Source of the DNA: Paramacrobiotus metropolitanus
Lineage: Eukaryota; Tardigrada; Eutardigrada; Parachela; Macrobiotidae
Reading direction: 5' to 3'
Length of the DNA: 64,000 nt
NCBI RefSeq assembly: GCF_019649055.1
Contig: NW_026570324.1
Location: 248,001 to 312,000, forward strand
A program made the position numbers and the translations under genes. Of the stretch, positions 10,780 to 23,600 are shown piece after piece. How positions within the stretch are numbered: position 1 is the stretch's first letter; every line of letters begins with the position of its first letter. The notes below the pieces were generated by a model that was not told the DNA's origin, ran no database searches, and was given only the letters and a program-made list of their open reading frames with translations.

Positions 10780-12492
10780 TCAAGTGCGGCGATAAAGCGC
10801 ATAAGCAAAAAGCAGCGGATCAATCAACGCCTGCATGGCATACAACCCCGTGGCAATGACAAAGAACGTCGGCGACAGAAACACCCCGGCGTAGAACCAC
10901 GTGGAGAAGAAGACCAGCGCCGGGATCCAACACACGCTGATGCTGACCACCGTCAACGAGAGGATCATGAACGGTTTGACTACTTCGCGGCGCACTACCG
11001 GCTTTTTATGTACCGCTGCTTCCGCCACGCTGATTATGGTCATCCGGGTGTCCGCTGTCGAAACAACTGCCACCCGCGTCCGTTTGCGGTGGAGACGGTG
11101 GGTGAAGAGGTAGAGATAGGAGAGGAGGATGAAGATGAGCGGACCGGTGTGGTTCATCCAGTCCTCCACTTTATTCCACGCCGGCATGGCCGAGAAGTTG
11201 GAGTGGCAGCCGAAACGCAGGTCCAGGTTGTAGTATAGAGTGTCCAGGATGAAGATCGGGAGGCCGCCCATGTGCGCCCACAGGAGAGCGGCCACGCAGG
11301 AGAACACCGCTACCTGTAAATTAATAAGAAATAACGATGCACATACGTTTCCTCTTGGCCATGATTAAGTGTACAACGCTCCCGCAAAATTATGGAAATT
11401 ATTTTCGCGTCAACTGTTTTTAATAAGTTTTATTGTTAATTAGTTTTATTGTTTTTATTAAGTTGTATTTAATTTCAGTACATGAGCAATCCTCGTATAT
11501 ATTATTCTGTTGCGAGAGTAGATTAATATTATTAGAATTAACTAATCTTAAGTAAAACTACAGAATTGTTCTGAGTGTTTTATTAGATTTTCCAACGCGA
11601 CTAATATTCCTGTACATATATTCAGTATATTTTGCCCAAAGAAATTTCAGACATTCTGATTGTGTCACTGGTATGGTACGTTCTTTTGAGAAGCTGTTTT
11701 AAGAAATTTTACGCTGCAAACACCAGCACCTGTGTTCCCCCTGCGCCGCTTGACTGCGTTCGTTATGACTGGAATTATTATCCCCCATTATTCAGCAGGA
11801 AAAATATTCTTCATGAAAATATCTGTAATTTTTTTATATTTACTTCTGTTTTTTTTACTTCATAAGAAGATTTACCCAGCATTAAGGAAATTAATTTCCT
11901 GTTATTTTTCATATTTCCTGCTAATTATTTTTAAAAGTACTAATATTATATTTTATTTTAATAATTTTTTATTAGCACCCTACAAACTGGTAAAGCGCTC
12001 TTGCATGAAAAATGAATTTATTGTTAGCAATCATGCGGTGGACAGACGTCGGAAAGATATACGACAAACACCCATCCATAGCCATACCTTTTTAGTGTGA
12101 TGGTGCTTGTACGACACGGAAAACGTCACCGCCCACAACCGGTTGACGGAGATGAGGACATGACACAGACACTGCGCCCCCGACCACACCTCGTTGAAGT
12201 AGTTGTGCATCTGGCACACCCGCCGGCCCATCCACCACCCGCCGTACGCCGTGTTGAGGATCTCCAGAAAGGTCACCGGCAATAAAAATAACAAATTAGC
12301 CACAAGCAGCGCGATGAGGTAGATGGTGAACGGTGTGATGCGCGCCGGGATGCGCAGGAAGTCCAGGAGGACGACAAGGTTGGCGGTGACGGAGAGGGTC
12401 AACACCGTCGCCTGGAAGATCAGCTGGGAGGTCCAGACAACGGGAGCGGCGGTGGTGGTGTTGGCGGGAATAGTGTGGTTGGTAAACTCCAT
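10780..12492 (-). CDS. class A (rhodopsin-like) G-protein-coupled receptor, 2 exons
   Basis: A seven-helix receptor. Exon 1 is 12492-12088 and exon 2 is 11313-10780, joined in phase 0 (AAG before GTATGG; acceptor TTTACAG). The model gives 312 aa from MEFTNHT, with N-terminal sequons NHT and NTT. TM1 lies in VWTSQLIFQATVLTLSVTAN, and TM2 in PFTIYLIALLVANLLFLLPV. The TM3 cysteine (RVCQMHN) pairs in this class with an ECL2 cysteine (RFGCHSN). TM6 carries CWIP and TM7 ends DPLLFAY. The DRY motif is NRL here, and the aminergic TM3 aspartate position is asparagine, so an amine receptor is unlikely. The C-tail is very short (ALYRRT then TGA). The frame is open upstream to an ATG at 12648, an alternative start that would add 52 residues. 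Ligand unknown. Confidence 0.85.
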
Positions 12493-12648
12493 CGTATGGT
12501 GTTGAAATAACGCCGTAATGGAAAACATTAGAGGATGTTTGAGCAAGATCCAGATTTCATCCCGTTTATAAGGACATGTGTCTCTCTCATCGATCTTGTT
12601 GGAAATGATCCACTTAACAGGTATAGCCTGTGTACGTGCAAAGAGCAT

Positions 12649-14617
12649 CCGTTGACCGTTATTCCGGAACTATTGATTGCTTATGTTTCCGTGTAACCGA
12701 GCGCGTAATCGTAACCTGGTTACAGGAATATAATTTTAGCGTGAAACCTCTGTTGGCTTCTTTCTGTCGGGTGCCTGCCCGGTCACGCGTGCAACTGGAT
12801 TAGTCTATTTACCTCTTCCATTAAAAAAGGCAATCCGATCACCCAGAGCGGGGACAAGCTGGTGTTACAAGATACATGTGGTATTATAGAGCTGTTGGTG
12901 TGGAAAGAGACGATTCCACGAGGGAGCATCCAGGATTAGATTGACTTGCAGGAAACACACCGCGGCCATTGGTTTCCGGGGAAATTCTGCGTTGCCGTTG
13001 AGTAAAAAACGGCTTGGTGTCGCAGAAAGCGGAGTAGTTATCCAGTCGTGACTAAAGGCAGAGGCTTACCGCTTGCGCTGATCCGGATGTAGAACTCCTG
13101 AATTAAATGAGCTGTCGTGGCGTCATCAACCGGCGATTAAACTTTCAGCGTTCGCAGTATGTTCGCACCACTCTTGGTTATGGACCGGCGATTACGTAAT
13201 ACAAGAACTGAACGCACAAAACCTGGATGATGGCAGAGATGGAAGGATTTCACAGACGGATGGTTCATTATTAGACGTACATACGTATGCGCAAATGCAC
13301 GAAAATACAAATAACCCGTCTCAAGGACGGGTGAACACTGGACATGCAAGCGAACAGTACATACGCTTCGTATATATACTGGCATTATTTTGGTCGCAGT
13401 GCATATGCAGTTTGGTTATCTTTTTCTGACTGCTGTGGTTTGTGTGCAGCTTAGAGAAGCATTTAATACCGGCTTAGAATACTTAAACTTCGTCGTCCCA
13501 GCTGTTTGCACAATACGTCGTTAAGCAGAACTTGACACGTATAGGAAAATGAGAAAATGATGAGCGTTGTTATAGTAAGACCGTGTGTTGGAACACAGCT
13601 GGATAAGACGGTAACGGAAACGGTTCGCTAATGAGACTGCGGATACCTGGATTAGGAACAAATGAAAAAGGTCACCGGCTAGTTACGCTGCATGGTAGCC
13701 GCTAATGGTTTACCCGAACACGTTAAGCAGTAAGCAGTGGTAAAAGTCTTGAACCCTTACGGTATTAGTGTTACCGACAAGGTCACTATTGCAGAAATAC
13801 ATTGGTCTTTTACGCATAATACGCATTTATTTGGCATCACGCATAAATATTAATTAACTAGCGCATTCGCTCCTAGAAATCTCGTTCACATTTTTATCGT
13901 ATTTCGAGATGTAGAGCGGCATCCGTTTGCCCGCTTTTGGTGACCGGTTAGATTGCAGGTTGTAGCACAAGAGGACTCAATTCACCAAATGTGTATCCGT
14001 TTGACGCAGCCCACACATCGCCACCATCAAAACGCTGCTATGTTGTGTAATCCCGGATTGTCGTCGAAAACGACAATGCACTAGCTATGCTCACGGCCTT
14101 TTCACGAACGGCATCCACCAGAGTTGTCTTACTTTTCCTAGTGGACAGTGGACACTCCTGGGCAGAGAGCTATGGCATTACAAATCTCGGCATTCTCCAT
14201 TGTGAGTAGTGTCATAAGCCTACTATAATCTTTGGCGGTGTCGGATGCTGTTGCATGCATCCTCGGTTGTGGGCGTTCTCAAGCAGCAAATCCGCCCTGT
14301 ACATTGTACTTCAACAGCATGTGATGTAACAATTTCACTTGTCGCAACACTGCCTTAAACAGATTGGCGTATTAATTGCGGAGATGCACTGTGACAAGCA
14401 ATACATAACCGGCACTTGTGTCAGTCCAGCATCGGCTAGACAAAAACACTCCAGAACCACCCAGCATTAGTCTGATGAGCGGAAATGAAACACCGGCACA
14501 TCCGTCACACTCGCAGCTGTTCCTGATGGCAGGGACAACATCGCCGCAGTCTGCACCTGCTGGTTGCTTGGCAGTTTGCCAGTTCTAACGCTTTGGAATT
14601 TACCGTAACGTGCCGAT
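12649..14617. other. divergent intergenic region between the GPCR and the guanylate cyclase
   Basis: About 2 kb between two genes transcribed away from each other, so it should hold both promoters. No coding frame above 82 codons, no tRNA and no recognised repeat. A TATATATA-like run occurs near 13370. Confidence 0.4.
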
Positions 14618-17600
14618 ATGATGAAGGCCCTAAGCGTAATAATTTCTTCCTGCTTGTTAGCGCTGGTTGCAGCGTTCAGCGTGGACATTGTGACGCTGGG
14701 CAATATCAACCTGCAGACGTTGGGATCCTTGCCACTATCCGGTCCGGCGATTGATTTAGCGGTGGAGGAATTACGAACGGTGTATAAAGATGTCTTTACT
14801 GTGTCGCATGCGTACTTGTATGATCGGCAGGCGAAGACGTGCGAAGAGGTGGCCTCGGTGGCCGATGATCTGGTGGCCGGGTTCTATTACCGGAAGAACA
14901 CCACCTCCGATCTCACCGTCTTCATCTCCGTTGGTACGTGCAATTAAGTGCGGCTACTTCCGAAAAGCAACTGCATGAAGATCCATGTGGCATAATTATA
15001 CAAACACGCTTTACGGTGCATTATCAAAACTGGCAAGCTGTTTATTCACTAGGTTGCACGGAACAAGAGCAAATCGCTCGACTGTCATACGGTAAATGTT
15101 AAAACATATTTTTATATGCCGACTTCTAAACAATTTTGGACAAAAATTCCTTGTTCCATGTACTATTGGTACTTATCACGCAATCAGGTGATTTTTTTGC
15201 GGTGTGGCGCAAAAGCTGGTTTTCGGAGCGAAGACTGAAAAACCGGATTTATCGTGTGACCGGCTTTATTGTTAAAACTATTGTTTATAACTGGCCAGCC
15301 TGACCTGTTACCGACAGTATAGCGATTGAACGGAAAAGAACTACATGTCGTTTAACTGTAACGAATACCATTTATTATACCTAACACAGCTTTTCTTGAT
15401 TATAGAATGGAATTTGGCGGTTATTTACGGGTACAGTAATATGCGTTTAAGACAGTTCATTCCAGTGTGATGCCAATTTTATGGACAGATCGACGACAGC
15501 GGTATCGTCGCGCAAGCGCAACACCTACCCACAGATGATCCTAGCCGGGCCGGGCAGCGGCTTCCCTTACATGATCTTCGGGCTGAACGTGGCACAGTTG
15601 TTCAAATGGACAATGATCTACATCGCCTACCAGGCGCCCGGACTGCCCATCTACCAGGACGCCGCCACCAACTTGGCGCTGACGCTGCGCCGGGGCAAGG
15701 CTAACCAGATCCGGGTGGGCGTTGTCGACTGTACGACCATGCAGACGACACGCGAGTTTCTGGAAGATTTCCGCGCCAATGCGCGCAGTTAGTACACCAA
15801 ACTGATACGTTTTCTCTGCGGACTTTTAAATAATTTACCTTGTCGCTCTGCAATTGCAGTTCTGGCTTTTATGGGACATCCGACATGTATGCGACAAGTT
15901 ATGGTACGCTTTTTTTGTACACATAACCTTTTTACCTTGTTTCGCTGAAATGAAAGGGGTGTTTCAGATTCAAGCGGAGGCAGCTGGAATGACGAACGGC
16001 GAATTCGTAAGCTTCATTATGTTTAACACACGGGTGACCTTTAAGTAATGCTGTATTAGGTGTTTTTCTTCCCGGAATTTCTGCGGGGAACCTCCATCTA
16101 CGGAACCTTATCCTGGGAGAACCACGATGAATATGATGCGGTGGCGCGGCGAGCGTTCGGAGTGCTGCTGTTGATAACGTACTACGAACACACCACGGAC
16201 AACCTCACCTTCGACGCGGACGCTTTCCGGGCTGAGTTAAAGCAGCGCTCGCAGCGTGATTATAATTACACTTATGGACCGAATGAGCAAGTATGCTAGA
16301 TTATTTTCTTTTCGGTCAAATGAAAAAAAATATTTAAGTGTTTCGTCTGCAGCCGAATATCGTCGCGGTGGCCATGTATCGTTGCTTCCAGATGTTCGGC
16401 ATGGTACGCTCACTTTTATCTGTATGATGAAATGGATGAAATGAAAATCGTTTTTGTTATGGAGTAGGTGCTGAACGAGAGCTTGTCGAGTAACCAGTCA
16501 TGGAATCCTCGCGATGGCGCAGCGTTCATACAGAAATTCTGGGGACGTACCTTCACGTTGCCGGGTGAATCGATTTACATCGATAGAACCGGAGAACGCC
16601 TAGACGATCTGGTTCTCTACACTTTTGACTCGTTGTCCGGCACGCGAACCGTTAAGTACTCAAGTCATCGGTGCTACAATTAACTCACTCGCGGAATGTT
16701 TGTTAAGGGAATTTTATCTAAGCAAGCTTGTAATGGTTACAGGCGGTTTTGCGTCAGGATAAGTCAACATTCGGTATCGTACCGACGGTACCGTATAGTC
16801 CTATTAAATGGCCCATCAAATGGCCGCCGCCCAGTCGACCAGTCTGCGGGTTCTTCGGCAACGACGGACCGTGTTCTTTAAGCGGTATGCCTTGTCGAGC
16901 GTATCAAATCCCTCCACCTAAAACCGTCTTCGTTCACAGATCGCAACGATGTGCTGATTAAAGGCGTCAGTTGTGGAGGCGCTGCGGTGATCGCGTTGTT
17001 GCTGCTGATACTGATTCGGTAAGAACGCCACCGTAAGGAAAAAGACGCTTGGAACTGATGTGCATGAATATGTGGAACAGATACATCCGCATCTGGAAGA
17101 GGCTGCACGAGCGTCCCTGGGTGATCGATCCCGCCGATGTCTGCTTCTTCCCCACTAAACCGCGCTCCTTAACTGCTCCTAACCAGGCGCCATCGGTTAT
17201 AGCCAGCACAGCCACCGTCGCCAATGGAACACTGCTTAACCTACACCCGCAGGTAAGCGCTGTTTTGCCACTCGATCAGTGTAATGCGACAAAGGCTCCT
17301 TCGAACTGTACTGCTTTGTAGTCCAGTCTGGGCGAGCACTTTGTACAAGTGCGCTACGCTGGCTACAAGGACCGTAAGATCGTGCTGCAAACGGTGGAGC
17401 TGATCAACGACGAGAAGACCCTGACATCGTTACTGGCAAAGGTCAGACGTTCGTGGTATTAAGGGAAGTGGTCCGGTACATGGTACTAAGGTTGTGTACA
17501 TGCACGAAATCTTTCACTTTCGCGCACTTCCAAACCCATTTTTCTGTTGTTTTATGACATTCTATAGCCAGATGATTTGCATACACGGGCAAGAAAACCG

Positions 17601-20600
17601 CTTGTGCGCGCCACATCCGGCCAGGGTCAAAAAGAGGGAGGAATATTGAGAGGGAGGGATTTCTGCATGGTCAAAAAGAGGGAGGAATTTTTGAAGCGAG
17701 GGAGGGAGGAATTTTGATATGGTCAAAAAGAGGGAGGAATTTTTTCGAAGTTCAAATGAAGTACTTAGGGACCTCGAACCCACGTCTCCGAGGTCGCCAC
17801 CGAGATCTTCTCATTATATAACCAGTTTGAAGGGCTGAGTCGAACTGAAGTACTCGGGGATCTCGAACTTGGGCCACCGAGGTCGCCACCGAGGTTTTCT
17901 CATTGAGCGGGCGAACGTAGCGAGACTGCGTTTCTAATTCAAGATATGTTGAGGGTTCGATGAAACGGAAGTTCCAGTGACCTTTAGGTCGCCACGTGAC
18001 CTTTGGATTGCCACCAATTTTCATGGTGATTCCTGTACACTTTGACATTCTGAGTCGAGCTGAAGTACTCGGGGACCTCGCACTGGGCCCCCGAGGTCGC
18101 CATCACGACATATACCATATATACACAGTGTGATGTGCTGAGTGGCATTAAGGTACTCGGGGACCATCGAACCCGAGTCAGTGAGGTCGTCACTACGATA
18201 TGTACTACCTATACACAGGTTGCTATGCTGAGTCGAACTGAAGTGCTGGGGGTTCTCGGACCCGCGTCCACCAAGTCGCCACCACGATATATATTTTATA
18301 TGCTCACTAGTTGATGTGATTTATCAAACCACTGCTGGAGGAAGTAGAAACCGAGAATATTTCTAAATATTCATAAATGTTTCTAATTCTTTTCACTAAT
18401 ATTTCTTATTATATTTCCACATATTCCTAAATATATTTCTTAATATTCTAGATATTTTTCGATATATTCCTGACTATATTTCAACATATATTTTCATAGT
18501 AAAAAGTATATCTGTAAATATGTCTAAACACATTTCTGAATTTATTTTTGATTATTCTAATATTAAACTTCTGGTATTTCTGCACATATTTTTACAATTT
18601 CTAAATATTTCTTAATACTTCTAAATAAAATATTTCTACATATTTTTATTATTCCAAAATAGTTCTACATATTTTTTCAATATTTCTCTTTAATTCTATG
18701 AATATTTTTTTGTCATATATTTTAACATTTTTCTGAATTTATTTTTAAAATGTAAATATATTTCTAGATACTCAGAAAATATTAATTGGTATTTTCGATA
18801 GGTTCTGATATATAATTATTTCTCGATACAATGCTGAATGTTTCATAAATTTACTAATTATGTTAATAATTATGGCATGTCCAACTTTATCTAACCAGAA
18901 CCTCCACGTTTCTACCCTGCTGATTTTGTTCAACAAATTACTTTATGTAATGCTACTGTAGAAATAAATTCGAACACCACTTTCAGAATAAATTTCTTAA
19001 TGGTTACCGCAAGCTTTGGATCATAAATTCATAAATTCATATTTTTTTATCTGCGGCGATGACACGTTGTAACATAACTAAACATGACACAATGTTTAGT
19101 AATGTGCCGGTTTGTTTTAAAACTCATTGAAATCTCATACAATGTGTAGTATCTCCTAGTAAAAGGTCTCATACGCCCTTTTGACAAGCGGGCTGCGGTT
19201 CTTAATTTAAAATGTATAGGGAAACGAATGCGTTAAGCATTGACACGTAAGCGCCGAAGCTGCAGAATCAGCCTAGCCGATTGGGCTTTTAGTTGCAGAT
19301 CTAAATTTTATTATGAACCATCTTGTTACAAACGTACATGTAAATGCGCATAAGTATGTGAACCGTTTTCATACCAAACAACCAAACAACACATCACAGA
19401 CATCGACAAAATTATTCTTAAGCTTGAAAAGATTACGAAAAATTTTTAACCGTCACTTCCGCGTGAAATCTTACCGATCAGTTGTTGCGCACAAAAAAAC
19501 GCGTTCACGCTCGTATACGGACAACCACTAAATTTGCGCGGTTTTTTAAAATTATTTCAACGCACTATGGAGGATTGATTGACATCTCATTGTATAACTT
19601 CAGTACACAGCACCATCAAAGTTTTGTTGTCGGAGTTTTGCATACATCGTACGTTCTTCCCAGTGTCGCGCGTTTCCAACTGATTTTGACTATAATTATT
19701 GTTTTTTTAAAAATGCAAAATTATCCAAGAATAATATGCAAATAATTATAATTTCTGTTTCCAAAATTAACTGATTACTTTATGTAATGCTATTGTAGAG
19801 ATGCATACTGCATACTGCTTTAAAAATAACTGCTGCTGCTTTTAATGCATACTGCTTTAAAATTAAAAAGGAAAATTTAGGAATCCGTTCGAAAGTCCGA
19901 ATTCAAATTTAAACTGAACGGGCAAATACAACCTTTTAAAAAGAAAATTTTAGTTAAAATGATTTTAATTTTGGCAGTAATTGCAAAGTTGAGAGAAACA
20001 ACTTAATTTCCTTTTAAAAATCATGAAATATTTTGATATTTCAGATTTTTAAAATAAAAAATAATTAAACAGCCAGAAAATTTTAGGATTTTCATTTACT
20101 TTTATTTGAGCGAGTTTCATCTCATTTTTCATTCATCACTTAACACAGTGAGTTAAGTTCTATTGCGAATCGCTTTTCATCATTTGTTAACTTATCCTGT
20201 GCAGATGGATGCATATGAAATATATAGGAAAATAAATTCATTGGAACTGATATATCGGTGTCTTCGCGCACAATTTTGAAACACAAGTTAACGCCTCAAA
20301 TAATGGTTGTTCTGAGTTTTGGCTATTGTACCCGACCAGTGCTGAAGTGCATTTCGGGTTTCTACTTAGATTTAACTTTAGATAATGAGCCTTCTTATGG
20401 ATTTAAAGATGGTAGTACGTATTGGTAAACCGAGATTATGCATATTATTCACTTCAAATCTAGGCTCTTTGAGATAATAAAATTCACAGATCTAAAGTAT
20501 TTTGGCATCTAGATATATTGAACTATTCAGATGTCTTCGCTTTTAGCTGTTTTGATATTTGTATATGCACTGACCTTGATATTCTGGTGTTCGACGATTC

Positions 20601-23600
20601 AGTTATCTATGTAGCTGTTAACCAATTCTGTTGTTTAGGTTTCTTAGCAGTTTAAACAATTTAAAAATAAAATAAAAAGTGAAGCTTCTACAGAATAAAA
20701 ATTCTTGCATGTTCAATTATTAAGGTGTGAAGCATTATTGGGCTTAACAACTGAAGTTTGATACATGGTGGTTATGCGTAAGCGTTTATTAACCATGTAT
20801 TGCTCAGTCGTTAGGCAGCATCTTTCATATAAATGATGGTACAATACCCGGCTTATATACAGAACAGTATATAAGGGGCAAAACTAAGCGTCTTCCACCG
20901 TTCCCCTGTACTGCTGCCGTCATTCGCCTGGAGTGTGACGTTACGGCAGTACATATGGTTAAATCTGGCGCGGTACATAAGCGCCATGCTTAGCCACAAC
21001 GTCGAACCCCAGTCGGGTGACGGCAGCAGTACAGGGGAACGGTGGAGAATGCCTGGTTTTGACCCCTATATAGAGATTGACAACGCATAGATGTGACCTT
21101 GTAGACACGATGTGAACTAGACTAGCGGATCTAATATTAAGAAATATCTAGAAATATTTAAAAGTTGTAGAGATACGTACAGAAATATCAGAAAACATAA
21201 TTTTGGAATAATCAACAATTTATTCAGAAATGTGTTAAAATATAATTGCAGATTCGAGGGACGCGATTCCGAGGTCCCGGAGCACCTCAGCTCGACTTAG
21301 CACAGCAAACAGTGAATATATGTTACATATGGTAGTGGCAACCTCTGGGACCCGGGTTCGGTGGTCCCCGAGGACTTTAATTTCACTCAGCACATCACAT
21401 TGTGCATATATGGCACATGTCGTGATGGTGACCTCGGGGACCCAATTCGAGGTCCCCGAGTACTTTAGTTCGACTCAGCATGTCAAAGTGTATAGGAATC
21501 ACCATGAAAATCAGTGGCGACCCAAAGGTCGCGTGGCGACCTAAAGGTCACTGGAACTTCCGTTTCATCAAACCCTCAACATGTCTTGAATTAGAAACGC
21601 AGGCTCGCTTCGTTCGCCCGCTCAATGAGAAAACCTCGGTCCCGACCTCGGTGACCCAAGTTCGAGGTCCCGAATACTTCATTTGAACTTCGAAAAAATT
21701 CCTCCCTCTTTTTGACCATATCAAAATTCCTCCCTCGGTCGCTTCAGAAATTCCTCCCTCTTTTTGACCACGCAGAAATTCCTCCCTCTCAAAATTCCTC
21801 CCTCTTTTTGACCCTGGCCCAACATCCGGTTCGGGAGTTATGACTGTTAGGAAATTCCAAAAAGTTTAAATGCATAATGCATTCAGGTGTACCAAAAGTC
21901 ACATTATGGACTGTTCTCTTTCAGATTTTGCACCGATCCACTGTTCTAGCATGTTTACAAATTTTAAATTGAATTTCAAAAATTCTAAAATTCATTTTAA
22001 AATTTGAAAAAAATCGTGGAAGTCTGGATCGGTGCAAAAACGATAACCGTTGCCATGTGCATTTTCGTGCAAAATTTGAATGAGATCGGTTGATAATGAG
22101 ACTTTTGGTACACTTGAATTCATTTGAACGTTTTGGAATTTTCTAACAGCCATATTCTCCCGAACCGGATTTTACGCCCACAAACGGTTTTCACACCGGT
22201 GCATACAAATCCTCTGGTTACAGAATGTCATAAACTGAAACAAAAATGTGCTTGGGAGTGTCCGAAAGTTAAATTTTCCGTAAATGTACACGAATTTGGT
22301 ACCATGTACCGGGCCACTTCCCTTAAGGGAGCCTGGCTGACGCTCTCTCGTCGTATATTCTGTAGATGTACCCACTGACGCATGTTAACGTCAACCAGTT
22401 CTATGGAATCCTCCGTAAAGGGGAGCAGGATTACCTCGTCTCGGAGTACTGTCCCCGCGGCAGCCTGAAAATGCTGCTGGAACACAATAAGCAGTTTAAG
22501 GAGAGTGATTTCCTTCAGGGTTTGCTGAGCGACGTTCTATCCGTACGCTGCTGTTGCACATGCTCTGCCTTGTTTGAAAGAGGCCCAGGAGTGTATGTTT
22601 GTTGATTAGGGTATGAAATACATCCACGACTCCACGCTGCACTTCCACGGCAGTCTGGATTCCACCAAGTGCTGGTTGGGGCACAACTTCACGGTGAAAG
22701 TGGCGGAGGTCGGGTTCGGCCGGTTGCGGGCCGATGAGCCCATGTATCTGTCGCAGCAGCCCAGTTTCACGGAGGAGAAGAAAAAAGCGGTCAAGGACCA
22801 GCGCTGTCAAGCGGAGGATGTCCTGGCTGTCGGACTCATCGCCATCGAGATTTTCCGTAAGGTCACTTCTTTCAGGTTTTGCAGTTATCTTCTTCGATAA
22901 CATTCTTCGCATTACAAAACGCTTTGCTGGCTAAAACCTTTGTTAAATTTGTTCTGAAGTACACCTTCACAGAAGTTATCAATATTGGTAACCCAGATGA
23001 AGAATATTACTTTTCGTATAGGATGCTTCTTTTGAAGCAAAAGCGTTTAACGAAAGCTCCAATAGTACAACAAACGATGTATAGTAAAAGCTTCTAGAAA
23101 AAGCGTATAGCAAAAGTCGCAAAGTGTATGGCAAAAGCGTAAAAGTAGCGTTTAGCAAAAGCGTGTTGTAGAAGCGTATACCGTATCAAGAGCGCATAGG
23201 AAAAGTGTATGGCACAAGCGTCTGTAATGGAAAAATCAATAACTTACATACTTCGCTTGGCTCACAATTTCTGTTCGCAGGACCGGTAGTTTGGCGCGTC
23301 ACCACCGACCTGGAGATGGGCGTCAACTACCTGGAATGCGCGCCGGCGGTGAAAGACATCGTACGCCGCTGCGTGAAAGAGCGCTACCAGGAGCGCCCGG
23401 GGATGAGCAGCGTGGAGCGCTCTTTCGCCAAAGTCTACTCCAATCGCTCCTTCATGGAACGCGTACTGCGCCGCATGGAGAAGTACTCCCGGGAACTGGA
23501 GGACGCCGTGGCGGAGCGCACCGAGCAGCTCAATGTGGAAAAGCGCAAATGCGACCGTCTCCTGCTGGAGATGCTCCCCGCGTAAGTCATCCAGCAGTGG

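Larger units (their letters stand above)
17627..21821. mobile_element. inner 4.2-kb inverted-repeat element nested in the outer one
   Basis: It starts CCAGGGTCAAAAAGAGGGAG at 17627 and ends with the reverse complement (CTCCCTCTTTTTGACCCTGG). ACATCCGG lies immediately left of the start and again just right of the end (after CCCA), as expected if it inserted into the outer element with an 8-bp duplication. Each arm has several copies of a GGTCAAAAAGAGGGAGGAAT motif, then about 110-nt subterminal repeats (17750-18310 and 21255-21680). The core (18350-21250) is AT-rich with many AATATTTCTAAATAT-type runs and no recognisable protein. Confidence 0.6.
17459..22326. mobile_element. 4.87-kb inverted-repeat element inside the guanylate cyclase intron (TTAA-flanked)
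   Basis: The left tip (TTAAGGGAAGTGGTCCGGTA from 17459) is the reverse complement of the right tip ending at 22326 (TACCGGGCCACTTCCCTTAA). Homology continues inward for about 165 nt. Both ends sit at TTAA, so a TTAA target duplication is possible. The same tip and centre sequences recur at 9915-10330 and 35840-36225. The element contains no transposase-like frame and is non-autonomous. It fills nearly the whole 4924-nt intron 17442-22365 without touching either splice site. Confidence 0.7.
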
